Origin: Centroberyx gerrardi
Taxonomy: Eukaryota; Chordata; Actinopteri; Beryciformes; Berycidae
NCBI RefSeq assembly: GCF_048128805.1
Contig: NC_136019.1
Span: 17,861,381-17,925,380, forward strand
Reading direction: 5' to 3'
DNA: 64,000 nt
The position numbers and the translations under genes are program-made. Positions 1 through 13,000 of the stretch are shown here, one piece after another (positions within the stretch are counted from its first letter, which is position 1; every line of letters starts with the position of its first letter). The notes under the pieces are model-generated. The model worked only from the letters and a program-made list of their open reading frames with translations. It was not told where the DNA came from and searched no databases.

Positions 1-1092
1 CGCAGATTGGAGTCTCTCACACTCTAGTATTAATAGCAAAAAAAAAACTAGAATGGCACTCGGAGAACGCAGACCTCTGCCAAGGTTCGTGCTGTTATTG
101 CTTGTTCGTGAGTCGGATACAGATCCGCTCCAAAATTTAATGGGTTCTTTCTTGGCCCGTGCTACACCCTTCCACGAAGTTTCATGAAAATCGGGCCAGT
201 AGTTTTTCCGTAATCCTGCTAACAGACAAACAAACAGACAAACAAACAAACAAACGGCACCGAAAACATAACCTCCTTGGCGGAGGTAACAACTTGCAGA
301 GGCACACTGTTCTCCTTACAAACATATTCTATTCATTATCTGCTGATAGATTAAGTATTACTTGTTTGCCTGTGTTTATCACAAATAGATGACTGGTTCC
401 CACATTCACATTTTTCTTCTCTTCTTTTTCTGAATAATCTCTTGTATTTTTAGATTTATTATTTACACAGTGCAGCGGGGGAATAGGGGAGACACAGGAG
501 ACGCTCTGGTGGGATTTGATCCCGGGCCAGTGGGGGAACACATGATTCCAGAGGGAGGGGATCCAACCACTATTTCTGGGAATCCCATTTTGGCATAGTA
601 GCATTATGAAGCGACGTTCAATGCTTGTATAACAATGGATTATGCTCAAGCAAGCCGTGTTATGTAGCAGTGGATACTCTCCTGTCAAGTTGTTTGTAAT
701 GTTGTAATGGAAACAGTGGGAGAGACTGGCTTCTGAAACGATGTCTGTGGATATGAACGTGAACATGAACTGTTCAAAAAAGCCTTCAACCATATGACGC
801 GGGTTCTGATGCGAAGGCTTCCTCCTTGAGTGTATACAAAACAGGTTTAAGTGAAAAATAGACACTCGAAAGTTTGATTTTGTTGTTGAAGTCAACTCCA
901 TGACGCTGAATATATCACATTCAGGGATGCGATGCAGGCTTTTTCACAATTTCAGTGTTTTTTGGACCACAGCTCCCATTCATTTCTAACGGGGGGACTA
1001 CGGTTTTCCTGCTGTTTTTCTCCACTTATTGTCCTAATCACAGCCCCCCCGCCCAGCGTCCGCTTTAATACACTAACATGTTGTCGTGTCAG
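1..1092 (+). other. Partial dock11 intron at the left edge
   Basis: This is the 3' end of the intron before the first visible dock11 exon. It holds an interspersed repeat at about 50-290. A CTAAC branch-like motif (cactaacatg, 1071-1080) sits 14-20 bases before the acceptor AG at 1091-1092. A 190-codon antisense frame at 329-901 shows no family features, and I treat it as chance. Confidence 0.7.
50..290 (+). repeat. Interspersed repeat A, copy 1
   Basis: It starts ctagaatggcactcggagaa and ends cctccttggcggaggt. It contains the segment gatccgctccaaaatttaat and an (ACAA)n-like tract. A second, same-strand copy lies at 30788-31334. The two share the body from gatccgctcc onward at high identity but differ in the length of sequence after gccaagg. 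I recognise this as a widespread metazoan repeat sequence but do not assign its class. Confidence 0.75.
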
Positions 1093-4000
1093 TTCCCATC
1101 GGTGCTGTTCAAGGGCCGCGTGACGCTGTGCGAGGCCCTGTGCTACGAGGTGCTGAAGTGCTGCGTCTCCAAGCTGGCGTCGCTGCGGGCCGAGGCCTCG
1201 GCGCTGCTCTACCTGCTGATGAGGAACAACTACGAGTACACCAAGAGGAAGACCTTCCTACGCATGCACCTGCAGGTACAGGCGTGTGTGAGCGTGTGCG
1301 TGTGTGTGTGTGTGTGTGCATGTGAGAGAGAGAGGGGGAGAAAGCCAGAGAAAGGAATGAGTCATCCCTCTAATCTAGCCTCGCCTTCCTACGAGCAGAA
1401 ACTAACATGCATTAGCAATGTTAGTTTCTGCTCGTAACTGCACAACAAACAATAGCGCGGTGGTCACACTGGACATACTTGGTGGTCCATAACCATTTCT
1501 CACACTCACCCTAATATTTACCCTTGACCTCCAGCCTTTTGTCCACACACACTATCTTCAGAGTCCTTCCTTCTGCTTTCATAAGGCGACTGGAGAATGT
1601 GGAGGCGGTGTTCAAACACACCCAGCCCGCTGAGTTCCTGGCCCCCATTAATACGTTACCAGAAGTCCCTCCAGCTTTCCATTAGCTCTGTCAATACATG
1701 AACGATTTATGAAATGACAAGCTTCCCCTCCATTCAGATTCTCATTAAGTCTGACACAGACGGCTCCTTCTGGGGTGTTGTTTTTGGGGTTTTTCCCCCC
1801 TCCACGGCTTCTTCCCTCATCCATCTCCTCTCTCTCTCTCTCTCTTCCCCCTCCTCCTCTTGCTCCTCTCTCTCTCTCTCTGTCCAGATCATCATCGCAG
1901 TAAGCCAGCTGATCTCCGACGTGGCGCTGACCGGCAGTTCGCGCTTCCAGGAATCCCTCTCCATCATCAACAACTTCGCCAATAGCGACAAGGCCATGAA
2001 GGTAAAGTGGAACGCGTTGGTTTTGTTCAGCCATGCACCATCTTAAATTTAAAAACACAAGACTGGAGTAGAAAAACAAGAAGTCCTGCTAAGCACCGCA
2101 CTGACTCACATGTTATGACATGTTATAAGAAATATCAATTCAAAATTCCAAAATCAACAATAGAAAATCGCCATTGTTTTCTTGTCATATCAATATATCA
2201 ATATATATCAATATATACATGAATATAAACAACAACTCATGTCATGTGACTGAAAAGAGGTGGAACACTCATTTCTTTGCCTTGAAATCCTTTATTTGGT
2301 TGTTTTCTTGCATTCCATGAACATATACAAAACATATAACATGAATAAAATATTTACAAAAGTAAAATGAGAACTATACACTTCGGCAACTAGACTTGCC
2401 AGTGGGCTTAGAGCAATTTGAGTCTGTTAATTATGAGTTTGTAATTTCATACTGTGTTCTGCCTATTGTCTTGATTCTTGATGTTGAAGTAGTATTTTTA
2501 AAGTATAGCATTGCCGTCATCGAATACTTCTGCTTCCCTGCAATACGATAGGGGAATGTCATTAAAGCAAATAGTACGATTGATTTAATATTCTGGCTAG
2601 AATCAAACCACAAACCAGTAGTGAAGTTAATTGTATACTAACTGAGGACCAGGACAGCAACACAATTAAATTACATTGATTATCCCCTTCAGAAGGAAAA
2701 TAATAATATATCTTATTTATTTTCATTCATAGCAAGTAAAATGAATGAGCAGGCAGCTGATTTCACCTCAGCATCTTCAGGCTTCCTCTCTGAAAATGAT
2801 CAGTTCAATACTCCTTTATAATGCAAGTAGTAACACACCAAGCAAAGAGGATAACGCCCAGAAACAGCAGAAAGCCTGTCTGTGAGCCAACTCTTTGTGT
2901 CTGTGTTTAGCCTCTCTGTCTGTTCAGAACAGCTGGCGGTTCCCACTGCTGCCTCTGGAGATGTAAACCTTCCTCCCATTGTGGGCTCACTGTCCAGCGT
3001 TGCAAAACTGATATGGTTTGGTTGAACTGTGAATATGCGATGAATGAAGATGATGAATTACATCTTATTCCCTTGGAGTCATTAACGGTTTAAAGTAGGG
3101 TTTGACTGATGTGGGTTCTTGAACCGCAGATACTGTAGCTGATATTTTGTGCTGATATTCAACATCTTTAAATTTGACCATTTCCATGCCAAAGTATTCA
3201 GTGTTTCCCCCCGAATTGTATGTGAGGGAGGGTGGAAAAGCCTTTGAAACAGCATTTAGACTATGTAACTGTAAAACTCTCCATTGAAACCCAGGCTAAT
3301 AATAATTGTAATTCATGCGTGTGGAATTCAGTCAAAATGAATTTGGGGTTCACATAGACAACCAGTGTAGTATTGATCAATTCTACAGCGTGTATTTGTC
3401 TAATGAATTTGCGCATGTTCTCGTGTGCGTTCGCTCCGCCCATGTCCCGCAGTCCACGGCGTTCCCCTCGGAGGTGAAGGGCCTGACCAAGCGGATCCGC
3501 ACTGTGCTGATGGCCACGGCCCAGATGAGGGAGCACGAGAGAGACCCGGAGATGCTGCTGGACCTCCAGTACAGCCTGGCCCGCTCCTACGCCAGCACCC
3601 CCGAACTGAGGCGCACCTGGCTGGACAGCATGGCCCGTGCTCACCTCAAGAACGGAGACCTGTCTGAGGTATCAGCAGTTTGTCTGTCTGTTCACCTATC
3701 TGTCTCTCTGTCTTCATGCTTTCCTATTTGTCTGTCTGTCCATCTGTGTGTCAGTCTGTTTTTCTGGCTGTTTTTCTGTTATATGCCTGTTGTCTATTGT
3801 TTGTCTAACTGTCTGTGTCTGGATAACTGTCTGAAAAAAAAATGTGCAAGAACAAAGAACAAGGCAAACCCTGCTTTCAAAATTTCGCACACATACACAC
3901 ATTTAATTTATATTCAATAAGAGAAAGTCTACAGTGTGATCCAGAAGCGCCGCTGTGTATTCTAACTGGGATATAACACATGTTGGACCGCCCAAGCTTC

Positions 4001-7000
4001 TTAAGGCATCTTCAAATAAAATCTTTCCTCTCCTCTCTCCAGCCATAAACTCTGCACCGCTCTTTTTATACCCATAACACAAGGTCAAGTGGCCAGTGTT
4101 GACTTGAGGAAGGGGTCAAGCGTTTCAGGAAAACCTTCTATTTGGGGTTTTTAGAGCGACTTGCACACCCTGCTACGATCGGCAGCGAAGACCGAAAGCT
4201 TTAGTTTTCCTTAACACGTTACGACATGTCAGAAGTGCAGAAGCAGTTTGCTTTTGTTTTTCAGTTGTTGATGAACTGAGTGGGAGTCAACTGAGTGTAA
4301 ATGTTGGAACCACTCCAGCTGTTATCTTGGCGGGAGAGACGGAGAGGCAAATGTGCTAAAATGCAGTTGTTAGAGGCGGAGTACTGGGAAGAGGAGGATC
4401 CAGGCTTTGGGAATAGGTTCCAGGTTCCATGTAGCACTGGATTTGCATTGGCAAACATTTCAGTTGATAAGGGACCCGCAAACATCCAGGGAAGCATTAC
4501 TCTCTCCCTTTATCTCCTATTCTTTGTTTTATTTTTGTAAATGGTAAATGGACTGCATTTATATAGCGCTTTTCTAGTCTACCGACCACTCAAAGCGCTT
4601 TACAACAATGCTTACAACCCCATTCATTCATACACCGATGGCGGCAAGCTACCACGCAGGGTGCTGGCGCAACCATCGGGAGCAATTTGACAAAAACAAC
4701 TGTTTCATACAGTAAAAAAGAAAGAGTAAGAAGATACAAAGACCACATATTTAATTTTCATTACATCTAGTTAATAAAAAATGAAAATAAATAAAAGAAC
4801 AACAGAAAATTTGCCATTTGATGAAAACACATATTCAAGTTGTTTCTTTCAGGGATTCCATTATCATTATTTGTAATTCAATAAATGACAAATAACACCC
4901 TTCATTTATCCTTTTCTCCCCCTTTAGTAAAGTGTATTTTTTCCCAAATTCCACCTTCTGTTAAAAGCTTGTTTATTGTTTTGCATTTTAAATGTAACTA
5001 ACTGTATTGTCTTCTTCCAGTTATTTATTTCTGGGGATATGGTCTTCTTCCAATTCTTTGTCATTTGAAAACATATTTCTTGTATCTCTTGAGCTGGGAC
5101 TGGGCATTTCCCCAAGACAGTATTTCCTGCTCTTACTTTAAACTGTGGAAAATATCCTCTATGGTTTCAGTAACTTCATGCCAAAAATGTATTAAAATTT
5201 TATAAGAAATATGTGTATAATTGGCTTTGTTTTCCCCGCAATTCCTCCAGCATTGGGGTTTTGCCCGTTTTTCATATCTGGATAGTACCTCCGGGGCTAA
5301 GAAGTATCTTGTTACCATTTTCCAAGCAAATTCTCTCCAAAATAAGGATTCAGCTGTACTAAACACTAATTTGATAATCTGTTCCCTTCTGTTGTTGTTA
5401 TTGTATTCAATACAATAATTTTATCCCTTAGCTAGCTCTTTTCTCTGAAGTAGCTTAAATTTTTTTCCTATACAGTTCTTCTGATCACCTTTTATATGTT
5501 TTTAATAAGGTACGGAAGAAGCAAGTGAAAGTTCTCTAATGATTTTATTTGCTTTATTTATCTTAAATAACTGGATTTGCAGGTATTTATACAATTGATT
5601 ATTTGTAATATTATAGAATTCAGAGATATTTTCAAATCCAGTCAATTCAAGTCCAGTTCCCCTTTACAGTACATTTGACCAAACCTTTCTATCCCCTTTT
5701 TAGCCCAATCTATAAAACAGTCTGTTTGATTTGGTTTAAATTCTGGGTCCCAGACAATTAACCACAGGACAATCATCTCAGATTCTTCAATGTTCATAGA
5801 TTTCACTGATTTATATGTCTCTCTATATTTTTACTTTTGTTCATCTATACCATTAGGGGTTTCATTTGTGCACCATAGTAATAATTGACCTCGTCAGGAA
5901 CTGCAAGTCCACGCTGACTTTTTTGTTGTTTTAAAAGTTTTAGTTTTACTCTTGTTCTTTTTTCTCATCCAACATAAACTTTCTAAATCCCAATTAAAAT
6001 ATTCTGACGGGATGTCACTCTGTGAGTGAAATGAGGCTAAATGTTAGAACTGGAAGAGTTCAACTGTTCCAACTGTTGTCTTGGTGCTAGACACGGAGAG
6101 GCAAATGTGCTAAATGTTGGAGGTGGAGTAGTGGGAACAGGAGGACCCAGGGATTCAGGTTCCAGGTTCCATGTAGCACCGAATTTGCATTGGCAAGTTG
6201 ATAAGTTGATAAGAGTTGATAAGGGACCCACAAACATTCAGGGAAGGGTTACGCACCCCCTATCCCTCCTACTCTACTCTACATCCACACTAGAATAGAA
6301 AAAACCTTTGTGCTAGCACTGCAAGAAACGCTTTCATTATTTTAACACTTTGTCCAAAAAATGTGTAGTTCACATGATGAAGCAATATGATAAAAGAGGG
6401 AGTGATATATCGCGGTTACTGGTACTGATGTGCTGCGGTCGTAGGATCCAGTATGTTATTGCTTTTATATTTACAACAGTATCAAACATTAAACAAAGGT
6501 TTAGGCTCAGGGTTTTAATTTAATAATTTTATTTTGGCCCTCCGGCAACAAAAACATTAGTTCCCTGTTGCTAAGCAATAAAGCTCCTTGCTTCCTTTAT
6601 TGCATTTAAATGTAAACAAGATGGAGTGATACTGTTTAAGTTATAAGGTACAAGTTTGTCTATTGCGGCTATAAACACTCATGGAGCACCTCCCGCCACC
6701 TGGTTAGAAACAAATATATAACATTGCATATATTGCACACCAAAGATCACTCAAGCTTTTGACAAAATCTAGGCTGAAGCACATTAAGTTTTAATAAGGT
6801 GAAATAATAATGTGATCCTTTACTGATCTTCACAGGGAAATTCTCTTTTCACTTGTCCCCCTCCGCAGTGAGGTCAAAGGTCAGGTTTAGTTATCATGCA
6901 GCTGGTCATTTCTATTTAACCCGTACTAATAGCATCATGCATAGAAATTAGAATGGAACGGTTGCAGCCTTTTCTTGGGGAGGTACTGTCTTCCCGTAGA

Positions 7001-10000
7001 TTGGATTTTTCATCTTCAGAACAGATTGTTCTTAATCATGCAGCAACGGTCGAGCTGATGCAGGTCAAACCAAGCCCCCGAGCCGCCTCTTTATCTACAG
7101 TCTTGGTTAAGACATGAGTCACAGGGCAGGCTGACACGCACCATTTACCCTCAGTCTCATGTGGCCTCAGCAGGGATTCATGATGCTACTGATTATTTTT
7201 GCAATATTCTCTTTATTTAGTGTGACAAAACAGTGAATACATAAAGAGAAAAGTGAGAAATAATTTGTGCAGGTAAATTCTAAGGGGCTGATAAAGCACA
7301 TTTCACCTAAAAGAGCAAACTCACCAAAATCAACAAATGAAGACACAATTGAATTATGATATCTCTCAACACGTGGTTTACAACGAGGGAAATTCAGCTG
7401 TGGGAATGAAAAAACGGCTTACTTATCACCTGGCAGCTTCTAAACCTCGGTGCACTTTGTGGCTTCGCTGGTGATAAGTTGCCAGTCACTGAGTTTATTA
7501 GGAGGCAGTAGGTGCGGCCGCACCAGGTAACTGAGCAAATACTGCTTTGTGAGCCGTAAAATGTAGTTAATACGACAATAACGATGGTTAACAGTTAACC
7601 AGAATAAACCAAGATAAACATTCTACATTCAACATTTCTATTCTAATAATATACATCTCTGTGAAGTGTCTCTCCAACACCAGCTGCACAAGAGAGACAA
7701 TGCCGACAAACTATACGAGTGTAAGTTACATGTAGGTGGAAATGGACAATGTGCGGTGCAGTTCAGCAACTCTAATGCCATCTTTGTCTCTTACTTTCTC
7801 CTCCTCTTGGTCTCACTCGCAGGTGTGCAGTTCTATCTGCTCATCTAGAGTTCAATTTTTCCAGTCTCTGCCTTATTTTGCCACATCACTCCCTGCAGTA
7901 GTGTTCACTGACTCTGCTGGTCTTTGTTCTTGTCTCCACAGGCGGCCATGTGCTACATTCATGTGGCTGCGCTGGTTGCAGAATATCTTCACAGGAAAAG
8001 TAAGACCCTCCACCTATTTCCACCCACACGCGCAGGAATTTAGACAATGCTTTCTCTTCAGCGTGTTGGTTCAATACATACTGTAATTGAACACCGTTTG
8101 GTTGAAATGATGAAACCTAAATATTTGCTCATGGCAAACAGCCACCACAATGTCAGAGCATGTATTACATACTTATAACTGATTCTGTGAGAACCAAGAA
8201 ACACAAATGCTCTTAAGAGGGTTGTGTGCCCCCACAGGGATTTGCCTGCTCGGGGGATAAAACACATCAGTCCAGTTTATTCCATGACTCTGTTGTTAGA
8301 TACAGAATGCAAACACGACACAGACCGATGCACCAGACCGGCACACTGGGTACGAACAAAAACAAAGCCTCACAATGCTCTCCATTGTTTTCATTTGTTT
8401 ATTTTTCCACGATTTTCCTGATCACTTCCATCTGATGCAAAGCTCCCTGTTAACTAATCCTTTAAACAAATGTGAGGCTGTGTTTATTTTATAGAAATGC
8501 GAACAGACAAGGAGGTGTGACATGCAACAGTTGGTTGATAGTCAAAGCTTATCGCACAGAAATTTGCTTGCAGCGTGCACAAAGCCCACACTGCTTTTCA
8601 TAATGTGATTGTTTGTCAGGGAGCTTGAGACTCCCAGCAAAAACCAGCACACATAGACTAATATTTTGCTAGGTAATACATGTATCTCTACAAGCAGTCA
8701 TAGCCAACAATAACAAATGAATGTGATATAGTATCTTGTTATGAGGCAGAAACAGATGTTGGACTAACACTGATTCCCATCTAATTCGTTTTTTATGAAT
8801 TTTCATTGTTTTTATGAGCCAGCCACTGACATTTTGCACCTCTTGCATACCTCATAATTTAATCCGTTTTTTCCTATAGAACAATACAGCTCACAGTAAT
8901 TTGGCACTTTACTGTGTTATTGATAATGAAAAAGCACTGTACACTTGCAGTTATTGACCCTTTTTTTGGCTCTTGGTTTGTCAGAGCTTTTCCCCAGCGG
9001 GCTCGCAGCTTTTAAGAGGATTACCTTGAACATCGAGGAGGAAGCAGCCATGAAGGAAGACACCGGCATGCAGGACGTCTACTACACTGAGGTGAGACAG
9101 CGTGGCTGGAGTCTGCGCAGGACTTGTTTTCTAGCTAAACATGCAAGTAAACTGTGAAGCAACAATAAGAACTTTTGCAACGTTTAGTCAACCCACAGAT
9201 TTGTCGCAACCGGATTAGATTACGGGGACAGCAGCTGGGTTGATTCCTATCGATTACTACATTTTCATCCTCACATGATGTCTTTAGTTCTGATTCGATA
9301 ACTTCACACTGTAAATGTAGGATTTCCGTTAAAAAGAGATGTTCCTTTGCTGCCCCCATTTTAGGAAGTCTTGGTTGAACACCTCGAGGTGTGTGTGGAG
9401 GCGCTGTGGAAGGCCGAACGCTATGAACTCATCACGCACATCGCCAAGCTCATCATCCCCGTCTATGAGAAACGCCACGAGTTCGAGGTACCACAGCAAC
9501 GTCCCCGCGCTCACGACGGCAGTCTGAACAGCAAACACACAGCCACTGTCTGTTGCCTTTCATCCAAGTCCTTATGCTTATGGAGCTCAAGTTATCAAAT
9601 CTATTTAAGGACCTTGGTTTATGGAATAAATTCCTCGTTGTAAATACTGCTGTGGGAAGTTTACCCTATTGATTTTCCATTCATCCATAAGCTTGTGCGG
9701 CCCTTGGCCCTTGGCTAAGTCTAAGCTCTGCATTGTGTGTGTTCTTTAAAGCTGCTGTGTGAATCGTTTTAATACCATTAAATCATTACCACATTCATTT
9801 TGAGACATTAGTAGAATTACCGTAACCAAATGAGACCCTCGCTGAGAAGATGAAGCTCCACACTGCATTTTACTTTGTGTGCTACCTGGTCAGGTTTCAC
9901 AGGAAATCTGATGGATCGTTTTACAGCACAAAACAGGAACCGTTTTACTTTGCAAGTAATACACAACTTCCACTATTATAGTGGAAGTATAATAACCTGC

Positions 10001-13000
10001 TGGTTAGAAAGTCCTTCCCAGAGCGAAAGGTCCCTGCGACAGCCTGTTTATGTCTTTTCAAGTGTAAACATACTGAATTTCCAGCAGCCGCTCGCTGCTT
10101 CTAGCTGCCCCTGCGCTCTGATGTCATTAGTGAAATCCACGAGCGTGTGTGTCACAGCAGAATATGCCAAGTGAAGAATTTCCATTCACAATGTAACATA
10201 TTTAACTGATGATTCATAGAAAAGTTATTTCATTTAATTTTACAGTAGTTTGTTGGAACGTGGCATAACTTTTAAATGTTGATACTTATGCATGCACGCA
10301 CTCACCAGCCCCTCCAATACACACACACACACAAAATACACAAACTGTAGTCCCCTCTAAGTCATGTGTCTTATCTCTCCAGAAACTGAGCCGTCTGTAC
10401 GACACGCTGCACAGGGCCTACAATAAGATCATGGAGGTGATGCAGTCAGGCCGCAGGCTGCTGGGAACCTACTTCAGGGTGGCTTTCTACGGACAGGTGA
10501 GGTCAACATGCAAACTGAATACTAAAGAACCGATTATTTCAGTAAAGCCACAGTTCAGTGAGTACATACTGTTTTGTTTTTTTTAAATGGATGGGTCCAG
10601 TGGGAATTGAACCCTAACCCTGATAGTGTTAGTCTGCTCTACCCATTGAGTTACGCTGTGTAGTTGTAAATAACAACAGGAAATGACTGTACAGAGAAGA
10701 GCGCTGGCGTCCGCCCCTCCTGTGGTTTGTTTAGTTCACACAAGACTTCCCATGACTCTCGGTCATGTGTTTGGGGCTTCCAATGCGGTTCATTATCTTT
10801 ACCACTTTCACTCCTTTTGAAAGAGGGGAGATTAGACGACGGCAGACTATGAACCGAGTCTTCTGCCTCGGAGCCCCACTGAGGGCTTTAACACAGTGCA
10901 TGCCTCCTGCATTTTTCTAGATTTCTTCCACTTCTGTCTTAATGTGACAAAGAGGATACTAAATTCACTGTTTAGCTGTATAGATGATAGTATCATTACT
11001 GTCTGGGGGCTTCTATTTAAGAACTGCCCTTGCACAGCTAAAGAAACGCCCCATTTTTTACAGTTAGAATTACAGATGGACACTGTGTGGCTCTGTCTAT
11101 GGGCAGCCAGGGAAGATAAATTCCAGTTATGCAGCTGCATCAACAAAAACACAATGCAGGATGTTTAGCGTTACTGTAATGTACCTTATGGTCCATAACA
11201 AACATAAAAAATATTTAAAAAATGCTGCATTATGATCCAGTCTGCACCTGTGTATTGAATTGCATAGCAAACACCCTGCTGCCCTATACAGTAGAAAATG
11301 TGTATCCTAAGTGATTTAGTCTAGTATTGAGTCTGTAATTCCACCTGTTTTCAATGCAGTTTTCTAGAAACAACTGTATGTTATCTTGAAGTATCTTGAA
11401 AGAGACAGAATAAGTCTGATCACTCCACCAGTATAAAGAAAATGTCACTTAAAGTTGATTTGCATTGGAAACAATTGGAATTGTTTCGCCCCGTTGGCAG
11501 ATCTTTTCACTTGTTTCAAGAAAAATATGATTTTATGTCTTATTACTAGACTAAATGAGTTGTTAAGATGATATTTTTTGCAGTGTGCATCAGATAGACT
11601 GTCTCTGGTGGATGCTGTTTGTTTTCAGGAGAAGGGTTTTCATATTTGTGTCAGAGCGAACATGTGTCTTTTGCACAGGGCTTCTTCGAGGAGGAGGATG
11701 GGAAGGAGTACATTTACAAGGAGCCCAAACTCACCGGCCTGTCAGAAATCTCTCAGCGGCTGCTGACCCTCTACGGGGAGAAGTTCGGGGCGGAAAATGT
11801 CAAGATAATTCAGGACTCTAACAAGGTGCGACAAATAGATGGAGGAAGGAAAGGGTGTGAGACACTTGGAATAAATAGCCCTGATATGGAATTTTTGACC
11901 TCGCATAGCGGTTTGCAGCTTGCTATTTCAACTCAAATGCGGTCAGAAATGAAAACAAGTCATTTGGCATTGCAGCCCCACTCTTGTATTTACTATTTAT
12001 TGAAAAAATATAATTTGTCCAAGACAATTTGGGCCAAGTTTGAGAGTGGTTTCACTGCAGGGGTTTCTCGCTGTGCTGGCTGTAGAAACCTCAATCTTCT
12101 GGTCTGTTGAAAAATGAGGGGAGGCCACTGAGGGAACATGTGCAGTAGCAGCCAAACAAAAGAGGGATGATGTTTTGTAACTACAAAGAAATGAGGAAGG
12201 TTGAACTGGTTGATTTTGGGTGGCGTATTCGTTGCTGTCATTATTTCTTGGCAAAGCGCTTTGAGAGTACGAGTGAGTCGAGGCTTATCTGATTTGAACC
12301 TCGCTCAACTTACCTATCCTGCCTGTGTCTGACATGTAGTACTTTGCATCAATGTTTTATTACCCTTGGCTGTTTGCCCACAGGTGAACCCCAAAGACCT
12401 GGACCCCAAGTTTGCCTATGTCCAGGTGACCTTCGTCAAGCCGTACTTCGAGGAGAAGGAGGCGCCGGAGAAGAAGACGGACTTCGAGAAGTGCCACAAC
12501 ATCAACCGCTTCGTGTTCGAGACGCCGTACACGCTGACAGGCAAAAAGCACGGCGGGGTGGAGGAGCAGTGCAAGAGGAGGACCGTGCTCACAAGTACAT
12601 AGGACACACACACACACACACGCACACACACACGTGATATTTGGAGTCAGCAGATGTCAAATATAGGAAGACTATTCACTTTTGTTCAAACCTGTAGCAT
12701 AGTCTTCTCATGCGGATGGGACAGGTTGTTTTATTTAAACATGGACAGCTTCCTGTGTATTGTTTTCTAAAATGCATTATGTTTAGACAGAAAACACACA
12801 ATGTTTTTGAGGGGACTCTGACAGCACACAATATCTCATCTCATCTCGGAAATATTAATAATGCATTATCATGGAGACACGCGCGTCAAAGATGCATCAA
12901 AATAAAAGGCTTAACTGTTCATCTCATCCATGTGCGCAGTGCCATGCCCAGTAAATAAATGGCGGACTTTCATCCCCGACTGCATGTTGAAAACAGCTGG

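Noticed and set aside
329-901. A 190-codon antisense open frame
   Set aside because: It has no recognisable domain, lies in a dock11 intron overlapping no splice-supported exon, and its composition looks like translated noncoding DNA.
4298-6275. An LTR retrotransposon bounded by the two direct repeats
   Set aside because: No TG...CA ends, no primer-binding site and no gag/pol sequence between them; the interior is antisense L1-like debris.
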